Shown piece after piece: positions 1 through 9,369 of a stretch of DNA of 21,363 bases. The stretch covers positions 16,124 through 37,486 of the forward strand of contig DFQW01000067.1 in NCBI GenBank assembly GCA_002377985.1, given 5' to 3'. This DNA comes from Halieaceae bacterium UBA3479. GTDB taxonomy: Bacteria; Pseudomonadota; Gammaproteobacteria; Pseudomonadales; Halieaceae. The position numbers and the translations under genes were made by a program. The notes under the pieces were generated by a model that ran no database searches, was not told the DNA's origin, and saw only the letters and a list, made by a program, of their open reading frames with translations. Each line of letters starts with the position of its first letter. Position 1 is the first letter of the stretch.

Positions 1-178
1 TGCGGCCTTTGCAGGATTCGAAGAGCAGGAGAAGGGCTCGATCGAGGTCGGTAAATTGGCAGATCTCACTGTATTGTCTCAGGACATTTTGGCGATACCC
101 GAGGCGCAGATTCTGGATACCGAGGTTGTAATGACGGTAGTCGGTGGGAAAGTAATGTATCAGCAAGTAGGTCCGTGA
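1..178 (+). CDS. Amidohydrolase family protein, C-terminal fragment
   Basis: Only the last 58 codons are present, read from base 2 to the TGA at 176-178. The gene begins outside the window. The fragment reads KGSIEVGKLADLTVLSQDIL, then a stretch ending DTEVVMTVVGGKVMYQ. This is the C-terminal signature of metal-dependent amidohydrolases of the YtcJ/imidazolonepropionase-like type, where the strand after the TIM barrel rejoins the small composite beta domain. The metal-binding His and Asp residues lie upstream and cannot be seen, so the substrate cannot be inferred. The gene converges on pnp. A GC-rich inverted repeat follows the stop but lacks a T run, so its own terminator is uncertain. The family call is fairly sure; nothing finer is possible. 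Confidence 0.8.
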   Translation, partial: AAFAGFEEQEKGSIEVGKLADLTVLSQDILAIPEAQILDTEVVMTVVGGKVMYQQVGP

Positions 179-225
179 GCTGCCGGCAGCGTCTCCATAC
201 CACTCTGAATGGCGGTGCTCGACCT

Positions 226-249
226 GTCGGCAGCATCACTGCTGCCGGC
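226..249. repeat. GC-rich inverted repeat after the amidohydrolase gene
   Basis: gtcggcagc (226-234) and gctgccggc (241-249) form a 9-bp stem with one G-T pair around a 6-base loop. The related palindrome gctgccggcagc also occurs at 179-190, immediately after the amidohydrolase stop. Neither is followed by a T run on the plus strand, so these are not clear intrinsic terminators. They may stabilise the 3' end of the amidohydrolase mRNA. Confidence 0.45.
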
Positions 250-266
250 GCAACCCTTAGCGAGGC

Positions 267-292
267 AAAAAAAACCGCGGGCTATGCCGCGG
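267..292 (-). terminator. Intrinsic terminator of the rimP-pnp operon
   Basis: Read on the minus strand, ccgcgg (292-287), a 6-base loop and ccgcgg (280-275) are followed by a run of eight T (274-267). This is a textbook rho-independent terminator about 45 bases after the pnp stop. It marks the end of the long minus-strand operon. Confidence 0.85.
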
Positions 293-338
293 CTCTTCTC
301 TTGTGAGCGCCTCGCGAAGAGAGGCAGCCCCAATCCGG

Positions 339-2489
339 TTACTCCTGATCCAGAGATTCCGGTTCCGGTGAGTCTTCTGCATCCACCGAATCTGCCGGCG
401 CACTCGCCTCTGCCGCAACCTCGCGCATTGACAACTTGATGCGACCGCGCTGGTCCACATCCAACACCTTGACCTGCACTTGCTGACCCTCAGAGAGGTA
501 ATCGGAGACGTTTTCAACGCGCTCATCAGCGATTTGCGAGATGTGCACCAGTCCATCTTTGCCCGGCAGAATCGTCACAAAGGCACCAAAATCAACGATG
601 CGCGCCACAGTGCCGGTGTAGATCTCTCCCACCTCTGCTTCCGCAGTGATCGCCATGATCATCTCGACAGCGGCATCACGCGCGGCTGCATTCTGACCAA
701 ACACCTTGACGGTACCGTCGTCATTGATGTCGACAGTCGCACCCGATTCTTCGGTGATCTGGCGGATAGTCGCACCGCCCTTGCCGATAATGTCGCGGAT
801 CTTGTCCTGATCGACCTTTAAAGTAGTCATGCTGGGCGCGTTCTCGGAGGTAATCTGGCGCGGCGCATCCAGAACCGTATTCATCTGGCCGAGAATATGC
901 AGACGCGCCTCGAGCGCCTGCTCCAGCGCACGCTCCATGATCTCTTCGTTGATTCCCTCGATCTTGATGTCCATCTGCAAGGCGGTCACGCCCTTCGCGG
1001 TGCCGGCGACCTTGAAGTCCATATCGCCCAGATGATCCTCATCACCGAGAATGTCGGTGAGTACGGCAAACTGATTACCCTCTTTCACCAGGCCCATTGC
1101 GATACCGGCGACCGGCGCCGAGAGTGGAACCCCCGCCGCCATCATGGCAAGCGAGCCCACGCATACAGAGGCCATTGAGCTTGAGCCATTGGATTCCGTG
1201 ATCTCGGATACCACACGCACGGTGTAGGGGAATTCCTCTTCGCTCGGGAGGACAGCTGCCAGACCACGACGCGCAAGACGGCCATGACCCACCTCTCTAC
1301 GACCGGTAGCACCGATACGTCCGGCCTCACCCACTGAATAAGGGGGAAAGTTGTAATGCAGCATAAAGGGATCACGACGCTCGCCCTCAAGAGCATCGAT
1401 AATCTGTGCATCGCGCGTCGATCCCAGCGTCACCGCACCAATTGCCTGGGTTTCTCCACGGGTGAAGAGCGCCGAGCCGTGGGCTTTGGGCAGAATATCG
1501 ACTTCTGACGCAATCGCACGCACGGTGCGGTTGTCACGCCCATCAATACGGGGCTCGCCGGCAAGAATACGTCCGCGGACGATCTGCTTCTCGAGGCTCT
1601 TGAAAACATCTTTGACGGCGTCTTCTGAGGGGCCGCCTTCAACGGCCAGCTGCGCCACGACTTCGTCTTTAACCTGACCCACGCGCTCATAGCGGGCGGC
1701 TTTCTCGGTAATACGATAGGCCTCGCCCAGGGGACCTGACGCTGCCGCCGAGACTGCCTCAACGAGCGCGGCGTCGGTTTCTGGCGCCTGCCAGTCCCAG
1801 CGCGGTTTGCCCGCCTCTGCGGTCAATTCATTGATTGCGTTGATGACCGTTTGCATCTCCTGATGGGCAAACAGCACCGCGCCCAACATCTGATCCTCGG
1901 TGAGCTCCTTGGCTTCGGATTCCACCATAAGCACCGCATCACGCGTACCCGCGACCACCATATCCAACTGACTGTCTGCCAGCGCCGAATAACCCGGATT
2001 GAGGATGTATCCGCTCGACTCGGTGAAACCCACACGGGCGCCACCAATCGGGCCATTGAAAGGGCAACCCGAGAGCGCCAGTGCCGCCGAGGTTCCGATC
2101 ATGGCGGGAATATCGGGGTCGGTATCCTTGTCTGCTGACATCACCGTACAAACAACCTGTACTTCGTTCATGAAGCCATCTTCAAATAGCGGACGGATGG
2201 GGCGATCGATCAATCGCGAGGTCAGGGTTTCCTTTTCGCTAGGTCGCCCCTCACGCTTAAAGAAGCCGCCGGGAATTTTGCCGACCGAATAGGTCTTTTC
2301 GATGTAATGCACGGACAGCGGGAAAAATGGCTGTCCTGGCTTGGACTTCTGCTCTGCCACCACCGTGCACAGCACGCTGGTGCTACCCATGGTCACCATG
2401 ACCGAACCCGATGCCTGCCGAGCAATACGCCCAGTTTCCAGCGTGACCTCGTGGTCTCCGTACTGGAACGTTTTCTTAACTACATTCAC
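339..2489 (-). CDS. pnp: Polyribonucleotide nucleotidyltransferase (PNPase)
   Basis: PNPase degrades RNA 3' to 5' by phosphorolysis, as a trimer and commonly within the RNA degradosome. The 716-residue product has the full family layout. A first RNase PH-like domain covers about residues 10-140, followed by a helical linker. The second, catalytic RNase PH-like domain covers about 310-530, with [10 protein letters not shown] at 431-440 and the presumed metal-binding Asp485 and Asp491 in [13 protein letters not shown] domain at about 553-615 carries GKGG at 569-572, and an S1 domain spans about 620-692. A short acidic tail ends the protein. The start is GTG at 2489-2487, preceded by TTTGGAG at a good distance. 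It is the last gene of the rimP-pnp operon, 53 bases after rpsO, the usual rpsO-pnp pairing. The length is normal and nothing is broken. Confidence 0.98.
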   Translation of the reverse strand: MNVVKKTFQYGDHEVTLETGRIARQASGSVMVTMGSTSVLCTVVAEQKSKPGQPFFPLSVHYIEKTYSVGKIPGGFFKREGRPSEKETLTSRLIDRPIRPLFEDGFMNEVQVVCTVMSADKDTDPDIPAMIGTSAALALSGCPFNGPIGGARVGFTESSGYILNPGYSALADSQLDMVVAGTRDAVLMVESEAKELTEDQMLGAVLFAHQEMQTVINAINELTAEAGKPRWDWQAPETDAALVEAVSAAASGPLGEAYRITEKAARYERVGQVKDEVVAQLAVEGGPSEDAVKDVFKSLEKQIVRGRILAGEPRIDGRDNRTVRAIASEVDILPKAHGSALFTRGETQAIGAVTLGSTRDAQIIDALEGERRDPFMLHYNFPPYSVGEAGRIGATGRREVGHGRLARRGLAAVLPSEEEFPYTVRVVSEITESNGSSSMASVCVGSLAMMAAGVPLSAPVAGIAMGLVKEGNQFAVLTDILGDEDHLGDMDFKVAGTAKGVTALQMDIKIEGINEEIMERALEQALEARLHILGQMNTVLDAPRQITSENAPSMTTLKVDQDKIRDIIGKGGATIRQITEESGATVDINDDGTVKVFGQNAAARDAAVEMIMAITAEAEVGEIYTGTVARIVDFGAFVTILPGKDGLVHISQIADERVENVSDYLSEGQQVQVKVLDVDQRGRIKLSMREVAAEASAPADSVDAEDSPEPESLDQE

Positions 2490-2511
2490 TGTGTTTTCTC
2501 CAAATATGACG

Positions 2512-2532
2512 GGGCCGGCGCTCGGCCGGCCC
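2512..2532 (-). other. Strong hairpin between rpsO and pnp
   Basis: gggccggc (2512-2519) and gccggccc (2525-2532) form a perfect 8-bp GC stem with a 5-base loop. It fills almost half of the 53-base rpsO-pnp gap. On the minus strand it is followed by GTCATATTTGG, which is not a clean U run. An RNA-processing or 3'-protecting stem for rpsO mRNA, or a weak terminator, fits better than a full terminator. Confidence 0.6.
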
Positions 2533-2542
2533 TAACTGATCC

Positions 2543-2812
2543 TCAACGACGCAGACCCAACCGCTTAATCAAATCCGCGTAACGGGCGGTGTCTTTGTGC
2601 TTGAGGTAGTCGAGTAACTTTCGACGCTGGTTCACCATGCGAATCAAACCACGACGTGAATGGTGGTCCTGAGCATGCTCTTTGAAATGAGACTGCAGTT
2701 GCTCGATATTCGCGGTGAGCAAAGCGACTTGCACTTCCGGGGAACCCGTGTCGCCCTCTGACTGCTGATAATCCTTAACAATTTGTGCCTTAACGGCTGC
2801 GTCCAACGCCAT
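2543..2812 (-). CDS. rpsO: 30S ribosomal protein S15
   Basis: S15 is a primary 16S rRNA-binding protein that organises the platform of the small subunit and forms a bridge to the large subunit. The product is 89 residues, the standard length. It carries the family signature across the second half, including [20 protein letters not shown] and the following [10 protein letters not shown]. The ATG at 2812-2810 is preceded by TTGGAG at 8 bases spacing. It lies between truB and pnp, as in Escherichia. S15 represses its own translation in E. coli by binding its mRNA leader. Here the 85-base leader contains an inverted repeat that ends right at the ribosome binding site (see 2821-2861), so similar control is plausible but not shown. 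Confidence 0.98.
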   Translation of the reverse strand: MALDAAVKAQIVKDYQQSEGDTGSPEVQVALLTANIEQLQSHFKEHAQDHHSRRGLIRMVNQRRKLLDYLKHKDTARYADLIKRLGLRR

Positions 2813-2820
2813 GATTATTG

Positions 2821-2861
2821 CTCCAACCTGCTTGTTGAAAGCGAGCCCATCCGTGCAGGTT
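2821..2861 (-). promoter_or_regulatory. Structured rpsO leader abutting the ribosome binding site
   Basis: On the minus strand AACCTGC (2861-2855) pairs perfectly with GCAGGTT (2831-2825) around a loop of 23 bases. The Shine-Dalgarno GGAG (2824-2821) follows immediately. A stem touching the binding site is the arrangement expected of a translational autoregulation element. S15 autoregulation is known in several bacterial groups with dissimilar RNA folds. Its assignment here is an inference. Confidence 0.4.
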
Positions 2862-2879
2862 TACAGATAGGTTCGTGAG

Positions 2880-2893
2880 GCGGTTTGTACCGC
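2880..2893 (-). other. Small hairpin directly after truB
   Basis: gcggt (2880-2884) and accgc (2889-2893) form a 5-bp stem with a 4-base loop, five bases beyond the truB stop. No T run follows on the minus strand, so it is unlikely to terminate transcription. It could form part of the rpsO leader structure or a processing site. Confidence 0.35.
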
Positions 2894-2897
2894 AAAT

Positions 2898-3821
2898 TTA
2901 CTCGGAAAGAAGCCGCACTGGGGCTAGTTTTCCATCTTTCTGAACATGACCGACGCCCAAAAACGATCCCTCGGCGTCAGCGAGGCGCACCATACCACTC
3001 TGAGACCCGTTTGGCACTACCACAGGCCGGCCCTTTCGCATGTAAAAAGTTGCAGCTTCAGACAGCTCAATTCGCGGTAGGTGGGGCATGCAGGATTCAG
3101 TAGGCGCGAGATATTGGTCCAGTGCTTGCTCATTTTGCGCCTCCTTCTGCCTGAATAATTGATCCAGCGTAACGGCAGTGGAAAGATCGAAGGGGCCCGA
3201 CTGACACCGCCTCAGCGCGCTGACGTGGGCAGGCACCCCCAATGCCGCGCCAAGATCTTCCGCGAGCACACGAATGTATGTGCCCTTGCTACACAGCACA
3301 TCGACGTCCACCGTCACAGCCTCTCCCGGGTGAAAGGCAAGCAAGTCAAAGCGGCGTATGGTCACGGATCGCGCCTTTCGCTCAACGCACTCCCCTGCTC
3401 TGGCAAGCTTATACAGTGGTCTGCCGCCAATCTTGAGCGCAGAGTACATTGGCGGGACTTGATCGATCTGTCCGGTCAATGCGGTCAGCGCCTCGGTAAC
3501 GGCATCCGAGGTAATGTGCGAAGCGGAAACTTGATTCAGCACCGTACCGTCTGCATCGGCCGTATCGGTACCCACGCCCAATACGAACGTACTGGTGTAC
3601 GCCTTGTCGGCATCCAATAAAAACTGCGAAAACTTGGTGGCCTCGCCGAAACACAGGGGCAATACGCCCGTTGCCAGCGGGTCCAAACTGCCCGTGTGCC
3701 CGGCCTTTGCCGCACCATATAGCCACTTGGCGCGCTGCAGCGCAGCGTTAGAGGTGATGCCCCCCGGTTTGTCGAGCACCAGCACTCCGTTGACCTGCCG
3801 CCCTTTTCTCCTTCGCCCCAT
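2898..3821 (-). CDS. truB: tRNA pseudouridine(55) synthase
   Basis: TruB isomerises U55 of the T-loop of nearly all elongator tRNAs to pseudouridine and also acts as a tRNA chaperone. The 307-residue protein has the typical start (VNGVLVLDKPGGITSN), then the catalytic motif GHTGSLDPLATGVLPLCFG with the nucleophile Asp47. GGRPLYKLARAGE lies in the middle, and the TruB C-terminal RNA-binding part ends near GVGHVQKDGKLAPVRLLSE. The ATG overlaps the rbfA stop by one base (TAATG at 3823-3819), so translation is probably coupled. Its place between rbfA and rpsO is conserved in gammaproteobacteria. Length and motifs are normal. Confidence 0.97.
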   Translation of the reverse strand: MGRRRKGRQVNGVLVLDKPGGITSNAALQRAKWLYGAAKAGHTGSLDPLATGVLPLCFGEATKFSQFLLDADKAYTSTFVLGVGTDTADADGTVLNQVSASHITSDAVTEALTALTGQIDQVPPMYSALKIGGRPLYKLARAGECVERKARSVTIRRFDLLAFHPGEAVTVDVDVLCSKGTYIRVLAEDLGAALGVPAHVSALRRCQSGPFDLSTAVTLDQLFRQKEAQNEQALDQYLAPTESCMPHLPRIELSEAATFYMRKGRPVVVPNGSQSGMVRLADAEGSFLGVGHVQKDGKLAPVRLLSE

Positions 3822-4234
3822 TATTCCGCTGAAGAATCAGATTCCGGCGACGATGGTGTCATTGTGGCAAGGTGCTCATCAGCTCGACGCACCTCTTTCA
3901 ATAAACTTTCCATATCTCGGCCACGACCGACGCTCTCGTCAAATCGAAACCCCAGTCGCGGCACGGTTCTCATCGATGAAGCTTTAGCGAGTTGGGATCT
4001 TAAAAACCCCGCCACCTTTTCCAGCACACGGGTCGTCTCGGCGCGCTCCTCAGGCGTAGCGTCGTCCATCAGCGTGAAAAACACCTTGGCGTGGGAGAGA
4101 TCCCGGCTGACCTCAACACCGGTCAGGTTTACTTGCTGGACGCGCGGATCCCGGACGGCAGTTTGTAGCAAGTAAGCCAACTCCCTGTGCAGGAATTGAC
4201 TGACCCGCTCGGTCCGCTCGAACTCCTTACCCAT
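3821..4234 (-). CDS. rbfA: 30S ribosome-binding factor A
   Basis: RbfA is a single KH-type domain protein that binds immature 30S subunits and promotes 16S rRNA 5'-end maturation. It is important at low temperature. The product is 137 residues, close to the family norm. It begins with the usual FERTERVSQFLHRELAYLLQ helix. The later stretch RTVPRLGFRFDESVGRGRDMESLL is the conserved strand-helix before a short Ser/Glu-rich disordered tail. The ATG is nine bases after the infB stop; a GGAG lies about 16 bases upstream, so re-initiation after infB is likely. rbfA follows infB, linking initiation-factor and 30S maturation genes in one transcript. Confidence 0.96.
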   Translation of the reverse strand: MGKEFERTERVSQFLHRELAYLLQTAVRDPRVQQVNLTGVEVSRDLSHAKVFFTLMDDATPEERAETTRVLEKVAGFLRSQLAKASSMRTVPRLGFRFDESVGRGRDMESLLKEVRRADEHLATMTPSSPESDSSAE

Positions 4235-4243
4235 GACCCGGCT

Positions 4244-6865
4244 TCAGAGGCTCCTGGCGATCTCGTTGACTTCAAAGACTTCGATCAGATCACCCACCTT
4301 CACATCGGTATAGTTTTTCACGCCGATGCCACACTCCGTGCCATTGCGCACCTCGTTGGCATCATCCTTGAAGCGACGCAGGGATTCGAGTTCACCCTCG
4401 TAGATCACCACATTGTCACGCAATACGCGAATGGGCTTGGATCGGAAAACAGTGCCTTCGATGACCATGCAACCGGCAATCAAACCGAACTTGGGTGACC
4501 GGAAGACGTCGCGTACTTCAGCGATGCCTACAATCTCCTCGCGCATCTCCGGCGACAGCATGCCTGAGAGCGCCGCTCGTACGTCATCGATCAGATCATA
4601 AATCACATTGTAATAACGAATCTCGACGCCTTCGTTCTCGGCCATTGTCCGCGCCTTGCTATCGGCTCTCGCATTAAAACCGATGATAATGGCAGAGCTG
4701 GTGATGGCCAGGCTGATATCGGTCTCGGAAATACCTCCTACACCGCCCGAGACAATATTGACCTTGACTTCTTCGTTACCCAAATCTGTCAACGCGCCCT
4801 GAAGCGCTTCAAAGGAGCCACGCACGTCGGCTTTGATAACCAGATTCAATGTTTCCACTGCGCCTGCCGTCATAGTCTCGAACATGTTGTCCAGTTTGGC
4901 GGCCTGCTGGCGCGCCAATTTGGAAGAACGCATCTTCTCTTGACGGAAGTCGGCGACCTCTCGCGCTTTCTTTTCACTCTCCACCGCGACGACCGGGTCT
5001 CCCGCATCTGGCGTACCGTCAAGTCCCAGCACCTCGACCGGGATACTGGGGCCCGCTTCCTTGATCTGATTACCGTTCTCGTCGAGCATGGCTCTGACGC
5101 GACCATACTGTAATCCGGCCAAAACGATATCGCCCTGCCGCAAGGTCCCCTGCTGTATCAGCAGCGACGCCACAGCGCCCCGACCTTTGTCCAGTCGCGA
5201 CTCGATAACAATACCGGAGGCAGGGACATCTGCAGGCGCCTTCAGCTCCAGCAGCTCGGATTGCAGCAACAGCGCGTCCAGCAGATCGTCGATACCTTGG
5301 CCAGTGTGGGCCGACACGGGGATAAACTGCGTATCGCCTCCCCAATCTTCCGGGATGACGTCCTTACCCGCGAGCTCCGTCTTGACGCGTTCGGGGTCAG
5401 CGGCCTCTTTGTCAATCTTGTTGACCGCGACAACGATGGGCACGCCTGCTGCGCGAGCGTGCTGGATAGCCTCCTCCGTTTGCGGCATGACGCCGTCATC
5501 GGCCGCCACCACCAGCACCACGATGTCTGTTGACCTGGCTCCCCGGGCACGCATTGCGGTAAATGCGGCGTGACCTGGCGTATCGAGGAAGGTGATCATC
5601 CCTTTGTCGGTCTTTACGTGGTAAGCGCCGATATGCTGGGTAATACCTCCCGCTTCTCCACTAGCAACCCGCGACTTCCGAATGTAGTCCAACAGGGACG
5701 TCTTGCCGTGGTCGACGTGGCCCATAACGGTGACGACCGGCGCACGCGGCTCCGGGGTACCCTCCTGATTTGCAAGGGTCTCCTCGAGCTGCTCCTCAAC
5801 CTGTTCGGCGCTCTTGAGCACCACGCGGTGGCCGAGCTCTTCAACCACCAGAGTCGCGGTATCCTGATCCAGTACCTGGTTGATATTAGCCATCACGCCC
5901 AGGTTCATGAGTTCCCGGATCACTACGCCTGCTTTGACCGCCATCTGCTGTGCGAGATCTCCAACCGCAATGTTCTCGGGCACATTAACGTCATAGATGA
6001 TCTTCTCAGTCGGCTGCGCAAAGCCATGCTGGTTGACCTCATCATGCAGCTTTCTCTTTCGGCCGCCGCGTCGGCGCGATACGCCGGCCTCTGCGGCTTC
6101 AATATCGATGATGGATAGATTATGTCCGCGCTGTTTGCCTCTCGCTCCCGGCACCCCACTGCGTTCAAGACGCCCTTTGCCGGGGCGTTTTCGCAGCTCA
6201 TCGCGGGCAAATAAGGTGCTCTCTTTGGTCGGCGCGGCATGAAGGCGTTTGGGTTTTCGGTCCGCCTCTTTGCTACCGGGCTGCGCGGCTGCTTCCTCCG
6301 CTTGACGCGCAGCCTCCTCTGCCCTCGCCTTGACGGCAGCGTCAAGCTCGAGCTTTCTCGCCTGCTCTTCTGCCTTGCGCCTTGCTGCGGCGCGCTGGCG
6401 CAGCAGTTCCGGATCCGCATCATCAACGGTTACATCAACCTCGACGGCAACCATGTCATCAGAAGCTGATTGGGCGGACGCCGATACCGCGGTATCAACG
6501 GCGCCTGTCGCTTCGATCTCTGAGGCAGCGTCGAGTTCGACTGCGCTATCGGTCCCGGCGTCGTCCAGATCCTCGCGCTTAACGTAAGTCCGCTTTTTCC
6601 GAACTTCCACGCTGATGGTTCTTTTGCCCGCACCCCCGGCGCGCAGCGTGCTGACAGATTTGCGCTTTAGCGTAATCTTTTTCGGTGCTTCGGCACGCTC
6701 ACCATGACTTTGCTTGAGATGTACCAGCAGCGTCTGCTTATCTTCTTCCGACACAGGCTCTTCTGCAGAGGCGTGAGGCAATCCCGCATCCTTCATCTGC
6801 GCCAATAGCCGATCCACCGACGCGCCGACGGTTTCTGCTAGTTGCGCTACTGTCACTTGTGCCAT
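4244..6865 (-). CDS. infB: Translation initiation factor IF-2
   Basis: IF2 is the GTPase that delivers fMet-tRNA to the 30S subunit and drives subunit joining. The 873-residue protein has an IF2-N subdomain (about 1-50) and a long charged, Ala/Glu-rich linker (about 100-230). A second IF2-N-like domain covers about 285-345. The G domain shows GHVDHGKT (382-389), DTPGH (428-432), NKID (482-485) and SAH (518-520). Domain II, IF2-specific domain 3 and the C-terminal fMet-tRNA-binding beta barrel follow to residue 873. The ATG is preceded by GGGAG at six bases. The length is near that of E. coli IF2-alpha. Internal restarts giving shorter forms are known in E. coli; I cannot place one here. It lies in the same operon as the initiator tRNA it recognises. 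Confidence 0.98.
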   Translation of the reverse strand: MAQVTVAQLAETVGASVDRLLAQMKDAGLPHASAEEPVSEEDKQTLLVHLKQSHGERAEAPKKITLKRKSVSTLRAGGAGKRTISVEVRKKRTYVKREDLDDAGTDSAVELDAASEIEATGAVDTAVSASAQSASDDMVAVEVDVTVDDADPELLRQRAAARRKAEEQARKLELDAAVKARAEEAARQAEEAAAQPGSKEADRKPKRLHAAPTKESTLFARDELRKRPGKGRLERSGVPGARGKQRGHNLSIIDIEAAEAGVSRRRGGRKRKLHDEVNQHGFAQPTEKIIYDVNVPENIAVGDLAQQMAVKAGVVIRELMNLGVMANINQVLDQDTATLVVEELGHRVVLKSAEQVEEQLEETLANQEGTPEPRAPVVTVMGHVDHGKTSLLDYIRKSRVASGEAGGITQHIGAYHVKTDKGMITFLDTPGHAAFTAMRARGARSTDIVVLVVAADDGVMPQTEEAIQHARAAGVPIVVAVNKIDKEAADPERVKTELAGKDVIPEDWGGDTQFIPVSAHTGQGIDDLLDALLLQSELLELKAPADVPASGIVIESRLDKGRGAVASLLIQQGTLRQGDIVLAGLQYGRVRAMLDENGNQIKEAGPSIPVEVLGLDGTPDAGDPVVAVESEKKAREVADFRQEKMRSSKLARQQAAKLDNMFETMTAGAVETLNLVIKADVRGSFEALQGALTDLGNEEVKVNIVSGGVGGISETDISLAITSSAIIIGFNARADSKARTMAENEGVEIRYYNVIYDLIDDVRAALSGMLSPEMREEIVGIAEVRDVFRSPKFGLIAGCMVIEGTVFRSKPIRVLRDNVVIYEGELESLRRFKDDANEVRNGTECGIGVKNYTDVKVGDLIEVFEVNEIARSL

Positions 6866-6918
6866 TTCCTTCTCCCTATTCGCTCAGTCGCTAGAGTGCA
6901 ATCGCCGCCTGACAGGAC

Positions 6919-8421
6919 TCAGGCCGTTGCCTCCTCTTCCTCAGCGAACCAAGGGGCGCGAGCCGTCATAATGAGCTCTCCCGCGCGTTCTTCCGTCATA
7001 TTCTCTATATCAAGCAGATCATCCACTCCCTGCTCGGCAAGGTCTTCCATCGTAACAATGCCTCTCCCGGCCAGGACAAAAGCAAGATGCTTATCCATTC
7101 CATCCATGGTAAGGAGGTCTTCCGCGGGCTCATTGGCGTCCAGCTGCTCTTCTGAAGCGATGGCCAGTGTCAGCAGCGCATCCTTCGCTCGCGCCCGAAG
7201 CTCTTCAGAGATTTCCTCATCAAATCCCTCTATCGCATTCATTTCATCAAGGGGTACGTAGGCAATTTCCTCTAGCGTGGTAAAACCCTCTTCGACAAGC
7301 ACAATGGCAATATCCTCATCGATATCCAAGGCCGTCATGAACTGCTCAATGACTTCGCCGGCCTCGGTTTCCTGCTTCTCGATGGCCTCATCGACACTCA
7401 TTACGTTGATAATCCATCCCGTGAGCTCAGAAGCGAGCCGCACATTCTGACCGCCTCTTCCGATTGCCTGCGCCAGATTATCCTCGGCCACGGCGACTTC
7501 CATGGTCGACTTATCTTCGTCCACAACAATTGACTCAACCTCGGCAGGGGACATCGCGTTAATCACCAACTGTGCGGGATTGTCATCCCACAGAATGATA
7601 TCGACACGTTCATTGTCGAGCTCATTCGATACTGCCTGCACGCGAGAACCCCGCATGCCCACGCAGGCCCCCACGGGGTCAATACGCTGATCGCCGGTCT
7701 TGACGGCAATCTTTGCGCGGGAGCCGGGATCTCTGGCAGCCGCCCTGATCTGAATAACGCCCTCCGAAATCTCAGGGACCTCTATTTTAAAGAGCTCAAC
7801 CAGCATCTCCTGACAGGCGCGGGACAAGATCAGCTGCGGTCCGCGAGACTCGGTGTTGATCTCCGTCAGGATGGCTCTCACGCGGTCGTTAATACGGAAA
7901 GTTTCCCTGCCAACCAGTTCACCCCGGGGAAGCAGCCCTTCGGCGTTATTACCCAGATCGACAATAATGTTGTCACGGGTGACTTTTTTCACCGTACCCG
8001 CCAGCAATTCCCCCTCACGACCTCGATATTCATCAACGATCTGCGCGCGCTCGGCATCGCGGACACGCTGAACAATGACCTGCTTCGCTGTTTGCGCAGC
8101 AATCCGGCCAAAATCGACGTTCTCAACGACCTCTTCGTGGTAATCGCCAGGCTGCAAGGCAGTATTTACCTCGGCCGCCTCTTCAGTCGTAAATTGGGTG
8201 CCCAATAGCGCGAGCTCCGTGTCGGGCATGACCAGCCAACGTCTCTTGGTGACGTAGTCGCCAGAGTCACGGTCAATGGTGACCAATATATCGGCGTCCT
8301 CGTCGTACCGTTTTTTTGTCGCAGTGGCCAGCGCCAACTCGATCGCCTCAAAGATGATGTCCTCTGACACCCCTTTTTCATTCGAGACCGCCTCAGCGAC
8401 CATCAGGATTTCTTTGTTCAT
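6919..8421 (-). CDS. nusA: Transcription termination/antitermination factor NusA
   Basis: NusA binds RNA polymerase and nascent RNA and modulates pausing, intrinsic termination and antitermination. The 500-residue protein has an N-terminal polymerase-binding domain (about 1-125) and S1 (about 135-200). KH1 carries GMRGSR (255-260) and KH2 carries GRGGQN (321-326). Two acidic repeats follow (about 360-415 and 435-490), the second containing [21 protein letters not shown]. Two acidic repeats are typical of gammaproteobacteria. The ATG is preceded only by a weak GAGAG. Its place between rimP and infB is conserved. In E. coli NusA feeds back on expression of this operon through terminators in the leader; the terminator at 9003-9024 could serve the same role here. 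Confidence 0.98.
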   Translation of the reverse strand: MNKEILMVAEAVSNEKGVSEDIIFEAIELALATATKKRYDEDADILVTIDRDSGDYVTKRRWLVMPDTELALLGTQFTTEEAAEVNTALQPGDYHEEVVENVDFGRIAAQTAKQVIVQRVRDAERAQIVDEYRGREGELLAGTVKKVTRDNIIVDLGNNAEGLLPRGELVGRETFRINDRVRAILTEINTESRGPQLILSRACQEMLVELFKIEVPEISEGVIQIRAAARDPGSRAKIAVKTGDQRIDPVGACVGMRGSRVQAVSNELDNERVDIILWDDNPAQLVINAMSPAEVESIVVDEDKSTMEVAVAEDNLAQAIGRGGQNVRLASELTGWIINVMSVDEAIEKQETEAGEVIEQFMTALDIDEDIAIVLVEEGFTTLEEIAYVPLDEMNAIEGFDEEISEELRARAKDALLTLAIASEEQLDANEPAEDLLTMDGMDKHLAFVLAGRGIVTMEDLAEQGVDDLLDIENMTEERAGELIMTARAPWFAEEEEATA

Positions 8422-8491
8422 CGATTTACTCTCTGCACGTTAGCCGACTCGAAAAACTTCGACCTTGCGTTAACCCAATACCACCGTTTCA

Positions 8492-8965
8492 CTATTTGCC
8501 TTGCCCAATCTCAAATCTGGGCATCGCCCGCGCCCGATCAACCGATCGGAGCGGTAATCCGTACTGTTGCCCATCAATCTCCACGACAACCGTATCGCCA
8601 TCGGCCGAGATCAAGACGCCTTTAAACCTGCGCCTGCCCTCTACGGGCAACCGTAGCCGGATATCCACTATTTCGCCCAAATACGGCTCATATTGCTCGG
8701 GCCGAAACAGTAGTCGGTCAATACCGGGCGAGGAAACCTCCAGCGTGTACTCACCACTGATGGGGTCCTCAACATCCAGAACTCCACTAACCTGATGACT
8801 GACCTTAGCGCAGTCATCCACGCTGACACCGGTCTCGGCTTCGATATAAATACGAACCGTTGGTCGCCTTCCCGGAGAGGTCAACTCGATACCCCATAAG
8901 GCGTACCCCATATCCTCGACGGTCGGCTGCAAAAGCTGCATCAACTGCGCTTCTTTTCCCGACAT
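8492..8965 (-). CDS. rimP: Ribosome maturation factor RimP
   Basis: RimP assists assembly of the 30S central pseudoknot region and S12 incorporation. The 157-residue product starts with the family N-terminal alpha/beta domain, including GIELTSPGRRPTVRIYIE, then VDDCAKVSHQVSGVLDVEDPI and the hallmark YTLEVSSPGIDRLL. The C-terminal SH3-like barrel begins near FKGVLISADGDTVVVEIDG. The ATG at 8965-8963 is preceded by GGGAG at six bases. It is the first protein gene of the operon, 38 bases after a terminator that ends tRNA-fMet transcription. It therefore probably depends on read-through from the tRNA promoter. Confidence 0.96.
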   Translation of the reverse strand: MSGKEAQLMQLLQPTVEDMGYALWGIELTSPGRRPTVRIYIEAETGVSVDDCAKVSHQVSGVLDVEDPISGEYTLEVSSPGIDRLLFRPEQYEPYLGEIVDIRLRLPVEGRRRFKGVLISADGDTVVVEIDGQQYGLPLRSVDRARAMPRFEIGQGK

Positions 8966-9002
8966 GTCTTACTCCCTCGAGCCATGCACTTTGCACGGCC
9001 AC

Positions 9003-9024
9003 AAAAAAGCCCCAAAAGGGGCTT
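9003..9024 (-). terminator. Terminator between tRNA-fMet and rimP
   Basis: On the minus strand AAGCCCC (9024-9018), loop TTTT and GGGGCTT (9013-9007) run into a T tract (9008-9003). It lies 40 bases after the tRNA 3' end and 38 bases before rimP, and no promoter is visible between. It should be leaky or regulated, because rimP-nusA-infB must be expressed. Attenuation in the metY-rimP leader with NusA feedback is established in E. coli. Confidence 0.8.
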
Positions 9025-9063
9025 CCGAGGCGACGGTCAGCGAGCAACAAGCCGCCGTCAAAT

Positions 9064-9140
<77 letters not shown>

Positions 9141-9208
9141 TCAATACGCTCAGTGACAGCCCCCTTTTAGCGTCTGACCATCACTTGCATGGCAGTCGCA
9201 GGCGTCAC

Positions 9209-9226
9209 TGTGGTGCACGCACCACA
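9209..9226 (-). other. Hairpin at the 5' end of the tRNA-fMet transcript
   Basis: tgtggtg (9209-9215) and caccaca (9220-9226) form a perfect 7-bp stem with loop cacg. It begins only about eight bases after the predicted transcription start near 9234. It may protect the 5' end of the precursor or help processing. The palindrome could instead act at DNA level. Confidence 0.45.
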
Positions 9227-9240
9227 AACTGAGGCGCGGG

Positions 9241-9269
9241 AGTATAGGAACCGGGGGCATCGCCGTCAA
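9241..9269 (-). promoter_or_regulatory. Sigma-70 promoter of tRNA-fMet and the rimP-pnp operon
   Basis: On the minus strand a -35 TTGACG (9269-9264), a 17-base spacer and a -10 TATACT (9246-9241) are followed by the GC-only discriminator CCCGCGCC. Near-consensus boxes with a GC-rich discriminator are typical of stable-RNA promoters under stringent (ppGpp) control. The predicted start near 9234 leaves a leader of about 94 bases. Confidence 0.8.
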
Positions 9270-9340
9270 GCCACCAAAATTGTGCGTGCTAGCGATATGC
9301 GGCAGTCTGAAATACCACGCTTGGTCATCCCCTCGGCGAT

Positions 9341-9369
9341 TTGAAAAAAAAATGTCCACGCAGTACGGT
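9341..9369 (+). promoter_or_regulatory. Possible promoter of the FliG-C-like gene
   Basis: TTGAAA (9341-9346), a 17-base spacer and TACGGT (9364-9369) lie 36 bases before the GTG start. The -10 is weak and the region is AT-rich. It diverges from the tRNA-fMet promoter about 70 bp away. It is the best candidate I can see but not strong. Confidence 0.35.

Noticed and set aside
209..439. 76-codon plus-strand frame across the pnp terminator
   Set aside because: It covers the terminator and the pnp 3' end, has Pro-rich unstructured content and no binding site.
5088..6118. Two long plus-strand frames (161 and 182 codons) opposite infB
   Set aside because: They are shadows of a strongly conserved GTPase gene. 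The Ser/Thr- and Arg-rich translations resemble no protein.
8422..8491. Short TCGAA/TTCGA hairpin between rimP and nusA as a terminator
   Set aside because: The stem is only 5 bp of mixed composition and no T run follows; the genes belong to one operon in all relatives I know of.
9150..9359. 69-codon minus-strand frame upstream of tRNA-fMet
   Set aside because: It spans the tRNA promoter, leader and hairpin, lacks a ribosome binding site, and has no recognisable content.
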